Below, one piece after another: positions 25,664 to 33,200 of a stretch of DNA of 64,000 nt (positions are counted from its first letter, which is position 1; every line of letters begins with the position of its first letter). The DNA comes from Lysobacterales bacterium 66-474. GTDB lineage: Bacteria > Pseudomonadota > Gammaproteobacteria > Xanthomonadales > Rhodanobacteraceae. A program made the translations under genes and the position numbers. The stretch covers positions 868,001-932,000 of the forward strand of contig MKWP01000015.1 of the NCBI GenBank assembly GCA_001899805.1. Reading direction: 5' to 3'. The notes beneath the pieces were generated by a model. The model saw nothing but the letters and a program-made list of their open reading frames with translations, ran no database searches and was not told the DNA's origin.

Positions 25664-26709
25664 GGCAACCCACGATTCCAGTCGTCGAAGGCGCCTATTT
25701 CAGCGATCTCATGGCACAACCCGATGCGCTGAAGGCGACCTTCAACCACTTGACGCAGTCCGGCGCATGGCGCGCGGCAAAAGACTTTGTGGTCGATCGT
25801 GCGTGGCGGCGCGTTGTGCTGACAGGCATGGGCTCCTCGTACCATGCCTTGCACGCTTTGAACCTGTCGTTGATCGCCGCTGGTTTCACCCCGATCATGA
25901 TCGAGACCGCGGAATTGGTGCATTACGCGCTCCCTCTTTGCGATGCGGGCACGCTCGTGATCCTCGTTTCGCAGTCGGGCCGTAGCGCGGAAACACTGCG
26001 GCTGCTCGATGCCAATCGAGACGCCGCAGTCCTTGGCATCACCAACACGCCTGGAAGCCCCTTGGCCAGACGCGCTGATCTGAGTCTGCTGACACAGGCC
26101 GGAGCCGAGTCCTCCGTATCATGCAAAACGTACGTCACGACCATGCTGGTGCTGGCGTGGTTGAGTGCCATCGTTTCCAACCGCGGTGAGAGCGAGACGC
26201 TCGCCAGGCTGCGCCCGATCGCTCTGCATGTCGCGAAATATCTGGCGAAGTGGCGCCACCACGTGGACGAGCTCGGAGGCCTTCTGGATGGATCGAGGCA
26301 CCTCTTCCTCGCGGGCCGCGGCCGTTCGCTTGCGACGGTGGGCACTGGCGCGCTCATCATCAAGGAATCCTCGCACGTCCACGCCGAAGGGATGAGCAGT
26401 GCTGCGTTTCGGCACGGGCCGCTCGAGATGCTCCAGGACGACATGACCACCATCGTGTTCGATGGCGACGAGCCGACCCGCATGCTCAATCAACGGCTGG
26501 CCAGCCAACTGAGCGGTAGTGGGTTCAGGTGCAGCCAGGTCGGCGTCGATGCCGGGCTGGAGTCCCTGCGAATCCATGACTGCGACACGGACCTGCTGCC
26601 GATCCTCGAAATACTTCCCGTGGAAATGATGACGCTTGCACTGGCGGGGCTCGCCGGCCGCGAGGCCGGAAAGTTCGAGCACGCAAGCAAAGTGACCGAA
26701 ACCGAATAA
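25660..26709 (+). CDS. SIS-domain sugar-phosphate isomerase/deaminase (NagB-II/AgaS-like)
   Basis: The 349-residue protein has two SIS domains. The first (about 40-190) has the sugar-phosphate loop SQSGRSAET; the second (about 200-340) has SSHVHAEGMSSAAFRHGPLEM, the region matching the isomerase half of GlmS and the NagB-II/AgaS proteins. The N-terminal glutaminase domain of GlmS is absent, so it probably consumes amino-sugar phosphate instead of making it. It overlaps the ROK kinase gene by ATGA, consistent with acting on the kinase product. Assignment to deaminase or isomerase is open. Confidence 0.82.
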   Translation: MRQPTIPVVEGAYFSDLMAQPDALKATFNHLTQSGAWRAAKDFVVDRAWRRVVLTGMGSSYHALHALNLSLIAAGFTPIMIETAELVHYALPLCDAGTLVILVSQSGRSAETLRLLDANRDAAVLGITNTPGSPLARRADLSLLTQAGAESSVSCKTYVTTMLVLAWLSAIVSNRGESETLARLRPIALHVAKYLAKWRHHVDELGGLLDGSRHLFLAGRGRSLATVGTGALIIKESSHVHAEGMSSAAFRHGPLEMLQDDMTTIVFDGDEPTRMLNQRLASQLSGSGFRCSQVGVDAGLESLRIHDCDTDLLPILEILPVEMMTLALAGLAGREAGKFEHASKVTETE

Positions 26710-26732
26710 CGAACGAGTGGCTTGGGGGCGTC

Positions 26733-27995
26733 GTGGCACGAAACACGCTGGCAGTTGGGATGGTCTTGCTGATCTTTTTCGTCATATCGTTTCTGACGAA
26801 CATCCTCGGCCCCATCGTCCCGGACATCATCCGCGACTTTCACGTCTCGCTGGCGATGGCGGCGTTGCTGCCCTTCTGTTTCTTCATCGCCTATGGGGTC
26901 ATGTCCATTCCCGCCGGCTTCCTGGTCGAACGCTGGGGCGAGAAGCGACTGATCATCGTCGCGTTTGCCGCGGCTGCCATCGGTGCGCTCAGCTTCGCCA
27001 TCTTCCACACCTATGCGGTTGCGACGATTTCCCTGTTTGTCATGGGAGCAGGCATGGCGGCGCTGCAGGTCGCGATCAATCCATTGCTTCGGGTTGCCGG
27101 AGGTGAGGAACATTTCGCGTTCAATTCGGCGTTCGCTCAACTGGTTTTCGGCGCTGCGTCGTTCATCAGCCCCTTCGTCTATGCGTACCTCGTCGAAGGT
27201 TTGAGCTCGCCTTCGCAGCGCAGCGGCATCGTGCAATGGTTGGCGCCCATCACCCCGCCCACACTTCCGTGGGTCTCGATCTACTGGATTTTTGCCGCGG
27301 CGGCGATCGTCATGGCTGGAGTCATTGCCATCGCCAGACTTCCAAGTGTCAAGCGGACGGAGGAAGAATCGGCGGGCGCGATCGAGATGTACATCGCGCT
27401 TCTGCGCAAGCCGGTGGTCTGGCTTTACCTGCTGTCCATCATCGCGTACGTGGGTTCGGAACAAGGAACCGCCGACTGGATGTCGCAGTTCCTGTACCAG
27501 TACCACGGCGTGGACCCGCATACCGGAGGCGCTTCGGCGGTTGCCTATTTCTGGGCGTTGTTGACCGCCGGCTGTTTCATCGGCATGTGGCTGTTGAAGT
27601 TATTCGACAGCCGGCGCGTGCTGATCGCGTTTTCCGTTGGGGCATTGTGCATGCTCACCTTGGCGCTGTTCGGCCCGCGCGGGGTGTCGCGCATCGCGTT
27701 TCCGTGCATCGGATTGTTCGCCTCGATCATGTGGCCTACGTTGATCTCGCTCGGACTCAATTCGGTTCGGACCCATCACGGTCCGCTTGCGGGCATCTTG
27801 TGCACCGGAATCATGGGCGGCGCGCTTGTGCCGCTGCTCATCGGAAGCCTGGGTGATGTCTTTGGCCTCAGGACGGGGATGCTGCTCCTCTACGTGACAT
27901 TCGGAATCGTCCTGAGCGTCGGATTCTGGGCGCGGCCGTTGATCGGCAATGCCATTCGTGGAGACCGGGGAAGGGCTGTCGCGGAACGCGCGTAG
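26733..27995 (+). CDS. MFS sugar permease (FucP/NagP-like)
   Basis: The 420-residue protein has about 12 hydrophobic helices and the MFS signature region after helix 2 (GFLVERWGEKR). The helix pattern and loop wording (VPDIIRDF, NPLLRVAGGEEHFAFNSAFAQLVFG) resemble the FucP family, proton symporters of fucose, glucose or GlcNAc. The GTG at 26733 is preceded by a G-rich ribosome site. It lies 23 bases after the SIS gene and most likely moves the released sugar across the inner membrane. Confidence 0.85.
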   Translation: MARNTLAVGMVLLIFFVISFLTNILGPIVPDIIRDFHVSLAMAALLPFCFFIAYGVMSIPAGFLVERWGEKRLIIVAFAAAAIGALSFAIFHTYAVATISLFVMGAGMAALQVAINPLLRVAGGEEHFAFNSAFAQLVFGAASFISPFVYAYLVEGLSSPSQRSGIVQWLAPITPPTLPWVSIYWIFAAAAIVMAGVIAIARLPSVKRTEEESAGAIEMYIALLRKPVVWLYLLSIIAYVGSEQGTADWMSQFLYQYHGVDPHTGGASAVAYFWALLTAGCFIGMWLLKLFDSRRVLIAFSVGALCMLTLALFGPRGVSRIAFPCIGLFASIMWPTLISLGLNSVRTHHGPLAGILCTGIMGGALVPLLIGSLGDVFGLRTGMLLLYVTFGIVLSVGFWARPLIGNAIRGDRGRAVAERA

Positions 27996-28036
27996 AACTC
28001 CCACCATTCAGAACTGCCAACAGCGAGGTCGCCATC

Positions 28037-29011
28037 ATGATGCGCTTCAAAACGATGTGGATTGCAGGTGCCGCCATCGCCCTTGGTTTTAGCATTGCCA
28101 CCGCAGGATCAGCAGCACCCGCTCGCACGGCATCGATTCCCTACCTGAGCCTTTCGGCGCCACAAAAGATCCTCGATGATCCACAGCACTGGGAAGGCGA
28201 TCAACAGCCGCATACGCTTTCAGTGGTCGAACTGAACCGCGATGGTTACAGGTACTGGGCGTGGTATGGGTTGAACCAAGGGCGCGGGATGGGGTTGGCG
28301 CGTAGCAACGATCTGGTGCACTGGGCCAAGTATTCGGACAATCCCATCTGGCTCAATGCGCGGTGGCCATCCGTTCTGGCGGGTTCGGATTCCCGAGGAC
28401 ACGCTGTCCTGTACTTCGCCATTACCCGCAACTACGACACGCCAAGCAGCCATATTGTGCTGGCCAAATCTACGGACGGCATCCATCTTGAGCAGGTGGG
28501 TGTGCTTGTGAAGACCGTAACCGGCCAACGCAACCAGAATCCCAACCTGTTCCACGACCCGCGCTCGGGGAAGTTTTTCCTGACTTTTTATCGTGGCAAC
28601 GACCACGATGATTTCAATCTCGTCAGCAAGAGCGCCAGTACGATCGAAGGTTTGGCAGGCGCGCCGGAAAGGCTCTTGATGCACACCTCGACGACCGTCG
28701 CGGCGCCGACCTTGCTATACGTTCCCAATGCCGGGCCAGAGGGTCGCGGCCTGTACTATCTCGCGACCGAAATCTATCCCGGGCGCTACTCGAAAGATGG
28801 ATCGGGGTGGCAAGTGAAGGTCTTTTACTCGGATCGACCGGATGGAAAATTTCTTCCCGTCGCAGACAATCCCGTCCAGTCAGGCGATCGCGCGTGCATG
28901 TTCCAGTTCATCTTCGACGGGAAGTTCTACGGCTACCAGTCGCATCTCGATGCCAGGACAGACAAGTGGGAAATGGAAGTCGTGACCGCACCTTTGCCAC
29001 GCGGACGTTGA
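28037..29011 (+). CDS. Secreted five-bladed beta-propeller glycoside hydrolase (GH43/GH130-like)
   Basis: The 324-residue protein has a signal peptide (about 1-28) and a repeated pattern of short strands typical of clan F/J propellers, with sugar-hydrolase wording such as RSNDLVHWAKYSDNP, HDPRSGKFFLTFYRG and KSTDGIHLEQV. These enzymes act on arabinosides, xylosides, mannosides or fructosides. It probably works in the periplasm on glycan fragments brought in by the TonB receptor. GAGG lies eight bases before the ATG at 28037. Family and catalytic acids cannot be fixed by eye. Confidence 0.7.
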   Translation: MMRFKTMWIAGAAIALGFSIATAGSAAPARTASIPYLSLSAPQKILDDPQHWEGDQQPHTLSVVELNRDGYRYWAWYGLNQGRGMGLARSNDLVHWAKYSDNPIWLNARWPSVLAGSDSRGHAVLYFAITRNYDTPSSHIVLAKSTDGIHLEQVGVLVKTVTGQRNQNPNLFHDPRSGKFFLTFYRGNDHDDFNLVSKSASTIEGLAGAPERLLMHTSTTVAAPTLLYVPNAGPEGRGLYYLATEIYPGRYSKDGSGWQVKVFYSDRPDGKFLPVADNPVQSGDRACMFQFIFDGKFYGYQSHLDARTDKWEMEVVTAPLPRGR

Positions 29012-29079
29012 TCGCCGGATTTGTCCGGAACGATATGGCTACACTTTCCATCATTGTCCGCAAGAACTGAGTTCTGCAG

Positions 29080-29925
29080 ATGACCCTGGACGCGCAGATC
29101 GATCCACCGCCAAGCAAATTCCATTTCATTTCCGGATTGCCGCGCTCGGGAAGCACCCTCTTGTCAGCAATCCTGAAGCAGAACCCGCGCTTTCATGCGG
29201 GCATGACCAGCCCGCTGGCGGACATGCTGAGCGTCATGGTTGCCGAGATGAGCAGCAAGAACGATTTCTCGGTGGTGATTTCGGACAAGCAACGCGCGGC
29301 AGTCCTCGACGCGGTCGTACGCGCGTTCTACAGAGGTCTTCGCGGCGTTGAGATTGCGTTTGATACGAGCCGTGTGTGGTGTGGCCAGATGCCCTTGCTC
29401 GCGAACCTGTTTCCCGAATCGAAGCTGATCGTTTGCGTGCGCGAGATACCGTGGGTACTGGACAGCATTGAGCGACTCGTGCGCGAGCAACCACTCAACG
29501 TCAACAAGATCTTTCGCTTCAACCCACATCTGAACGTCTTCTCGCGCGCTGAGGCACTGACAGATCCGAAAGGGATGGTTGGCTTTTCGTTCCAGACCAC
29601 CAAGGATGCGTTCTACAGCGATCTCGCTCCTGGCCGTATCCTGTTGCTGACCTACGAAAGCCTGACCGCGAATCCCAAGGCGTCCATCGAGGCGATCTAC
29701 AAATTCATCGATGAACCTTGGTTCGAACACGACTTTGAACATGTCCAGTACAACGCAGACGAATTCGATTCAAGGCTCGGCCTTCCGGGATTGCACACCG
29801 TCCACAAGAAGGTCGCCAAACCAGACCGTGCGTCGATATTGCCTCCCGAGCTTTTCAACCGGTATGTCAACGAGTCATTCTGGCTGAATCCGCGGAACAA
29901 CACACGCAAAGTCCCCGTCATTTGA
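29080..29925 (+). CDS. Sulfotransferase-family protein
   Basis: The 281-residue protein has the PAPS 5'-phosphosulfate loop GLPRSGSTLL at 19-28 and the 3'-phosphate region around VCVREIPWVLDSIERL (about 120-140). Such enzymes add sulfate to sugars, peptides or small molecules in the cytoplasm. It is the last gene of the sugar operon, 68 bases behind the beta-propeller hydrolase. A sulfotransferase at the end of a catabolic operon is unusual, but the TonB-receptor/sulfotransferase neighbourhood recurs in this window at 49-54 kb. Two hairpins follow the stop codon. Confidence 0.85.
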   Translation: MTLDAQIDPPPSKFHFISGLPRSGSTLLSAILKQNPRFHAGMTSPLADMLSVMVAEMSSKNDFSVVISDKQRAAVLDAVVRAFYRGLRGVEIAFDTSRVWCGQMPLLANLFPESKLIVCVREIPWVLDSIERLVREQPLNVNKIFRFNPHLNVFSRAEALTDPKGMVGFSFQTTKDAFYSDLAPGRILLLTYESLTANPKASIEAIYKFIDEPWFEHDFEHVQYNADEFDSRLGLPGLHTVHKKVAKPDRASILPPELFNRYVNESFWLNPRNNTRKVPVI

Positions 29926-29940
29926 TCAGGAATCGTGTGC

Positions 29941-29995
29941 CACTTCGCGCATCAACGTCTTGACCTACCTTGGCCATGCGATGACCCGCGAAGTG
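29941..29995. repeat. Inverted repeat with long loop after the sulfotransferase gene
   Basis: CACTTCGCG (29941-29949) and CGCGAAGTG (29987-29995) are perfect 9-base arms with 37 bases between. It could be part of the operon end or a boundary of the recombinase element downstream. Confidence 0.5.
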
Positions 29996-30015
29996 GTCAC
30001 TGTGCTCTTGCGCAT

Positions 30016-30040
30016 GTCCGTTCTCACTCAGTGAACGGAC
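30016..30040. terminator. Perfect hairpin, terminator or recombinase site
   Basis: GTCCGTTC (30016-30023) and GAACGGAC (30033-30040) form a perfect 8-base stem with a 9-base centre, followed by TTTACCTACT. It can be read as the operon terminator. The symmetric 8-9-8 layout is also what a tyrosine-recombinase core site looks like, and the giant recombinase gene ends 160 bases away. Confidence 0.5.
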
Positions 30041-30200
30041 TTTACCTACTATCAGCTGGTACGACTGGCGGGGGCAGGTCACAGCGGCGGAGACGTGACG
30101 ACAACCAGCAAATCCACGGCCTCCACCGGTTCTCTGAACTGACAGTAGCGTCCGTCGGTAGCGGAGATGCGATCGCGCGCCTTACGGAATACGCCTGCCT

Positions 30201-33200
30201 CTACCCAAGGAATTTCGAATGCTCATACGCGGCAACGTACGACAGCACCCAACGCGTCGCTCGGGTATCGCGGTTGATGATCCGGCCCGTCTGGTCGCGA
30301 CACTTGATGCGCATGCGAGGGATCGGTTTCGTCGTCAGACGAAGGCGCTCGTTGGGAACGATGGCGCCACTGATTCGGATGTCAATTTGCTTTGGATCGG
30401 CGAGGCTTCTGGCCCGATCCACCTCGCTCGCGTCGTTGAGACGGATCCGGCCGCGCTCGTTTTCACTGGCATGTACCCACTTCTCAAGAAACCACGAAAA
30501 ATCCTCACGGCGAGTCTCCCGCAGCCTCTCTAGCCACATGCAAAGCACAGCTGCAGCATCCGTAGCCGAACCGGCCGCCAAAGGCCGCGGCAGCCATACC
30601 CCGGCGCGCACCTCCTGCAAGAAATGCCGTCGCATGTCCGAGTGCCGTTTCCCCTTCTTGCCGGTTCTCACTGACGCCAGCCATCGGAGACCTTCCGCAT
30701 ATGCATCAATCTCATCCTGCGCCAAGCGGCTCTGCCCGTCTCGCAAAGATTGGTCCACTTGCTCCAACCTGGCGAGGCTAATGACGTCTGACGCAGCATT
30801 TTCTGTATCCGCCTCCGATCGCGGAGTTTCGTCGTAATCGATGCCCTTTCCGTGAAACCGTTGTTCAATCCGATCCCGCATCGCACGATTGATGGCCCGG
30901 CGCTGCGATTCAGCATTTCCCTCGTCCTTCAGTGAAGCACGAGCTTGCATGGCCCAACGCTGCACGGTGGACTTGCCAGAGATACGGTTCTCAAAACTGC
31001 GTGAAATATCCAAGGTGTCCGTCTTGCGAAGGGCGCCGTAAAGGGCGATGCCCAAGACGTGCACATAGTGCCGAATCGTCGTCGTCGGATGCGAGTGGCC
31101 GACCATTGCTGAGACCGCACGCATTCCCTGCCCCGCATCACCCTCTGCGCCCAACAACGCATGCATGCGACGCTTCGAGCCGATCATCAAGTCCTTGATC
31201 CACGGTAGATCCTCCTCAAGTCGATCCAGTCCAGCAGGTTTTCTAAGCAGTGTCAGAACGAGGCGGCTTGCCAAGGTGTGCCGCAGGTGGTGCGAACCCA
31301 TGCTGATATCGCCTGTGACCTCCTTCACCAGCTGGTTCACCTTGTCAAAGAAGTTGTCGGGGTTTGCGGGTGTACCGGCAGCCGGATCGATCAAGAATGT
31401 GTAGCGCCGGCGCTGCGCTTCACGCATCCATGCCTGCGTATATCCCTCGGCGAAATCCAACGGCAGAACGCGATCCGACCATCCTGTCTTGAGCCTTCGG
31501 CCCTCGTACACCTGCACCCGGCAGAGGTCCTGCTGAAGATCCAGCGTCCTCAGATAGGCGCTTTCTGATCGTCGGGTGCCATAGGTCGCCATCAACTCAA
31601 AGTTGCGTTGGGCACTTGCGCGTAGTTCTGCATTGCCGATGTTTGAACGGCTCGAAATAAGCGCCGCGTGGATCTTGCCAAGCTCGTCGGCCCGCAAGAT
31701 CTTTGCTGAAACGGCACGCTCGGGATGCGGCCCAAGTTGCACAACCTCGAACCCGGCATGGTCCGCCGTCTTGTCGCCAAGAAATCGATCGAACTGGAAC
31801 CATGCACCGTGCTGCAGTCGCTCCGGAAACTCGTGCCGGCTAGCCTCTTGTAGTTCCAGCAAGACGTCACCGTCGATCGTCCCTGCACCACCATCCCACG
31901 TTGCATACCCCAGAACCGCAAACGCAACGACTTCCACTCGCCCGGCAATGTAACGCCTTTCGTGGGCGGAAAGCCGCGGGTAATCGCCTTCAGATCCAGC
32001 CCGCTCCACCATCCAAATCGCAAATTGACGCAACAGCGCCTCGACGGGCGGCGTTGTCGCCTTGGGCATCAGAACCTCCCGCCAGTACGACTTGTAGTTG
32101 CTCCGATGAGTGCGCAGCATTTGCGCGATAGGAACCTTGACGTCCAACAGCTTGAGCGGAACGTCTTCGGCACTGGGCTCGACCTGCTTGCTGTTTGGCA
32201 ATTCCATTGCAGCACACGCCCGGGACTTGCGCGTTGGCTCCAACTTGGCAAGGCGGCGTAACTCGTCGTCTCCAAGATCCCACGTGTGGAGTTCGCCGCG
32301 CGCATACGCGGCGAGTATCGGTGCGCTGTCGAGCATGATCTTCTGCGCCGCCGCTGCGGTCATTGCCGAAAGCGTGATGCGATGGCTCCCCGCGCCCAGG
32401 AACCGCAAGTACGCTTGGACGGCCCTTCCCACTCGCGCGCGTCTTTGTGCAGGTGTGACGCGATGAAACAACGGCTCCAGGAGCTCTTGCCGAACCCATT
32501 CGCGATCGGCTGCCAGACAGGACGACGTAAACGCATCCAGAAACACCGTACGCCGGACCACTTCACGCGCACCGTCAGTCTTTACTTGCACAACCATGTA
32601 CCGATTGGGACCTTGTGCCAAGACGGGAGCATCCTCGCGCACCGATCGCAGCCAGCACTCGATGAGTCTCCATCGTGAGAGCCCCAGACGCCAAATGGCC
32701 ACCATCGCGAGACGGCCGAGTTCAATCTCCCATGCACCCTTGTCCTTCACCCTGACCGCAGCAGTGTCCGCTTGCTGTGCGTTGAGCGGCAATGGCACAT
32801 CAGCAGGGTCTCTCTGGACTTGCTCCTCACCCTTCGGCCGCAAGCCGCCTTCTACCGCCTCTTTGCATGCCGGCGCCTGATCGGCCGTCCGGCTCAGCCG
32901 CAACGAGTCTCCACAAGATGTAGCCGAAGGATCGACAGCGACCGGCGTGCGCGTCGGCAGACATGTCAAATCCGCCAAGAACGGCGGGAGCACGCGTTGC
33001 TGCATGTAGGCCAGCGTTTGCAACGCATCCGCCGACAACACCACCCTGTTCGTGAATAACGGTCGGGGCTTGGCCGCGAATATTGGTATCTGCTTCTTGT
33101 CGCGGACCAACGCGCACGCAGCCTCGGCAACCTCACGTTGCCATTCAACGGACTCGCGCTGCTGGCTCGAGACAGTGCGACGGACCAAATCCAATGCATC

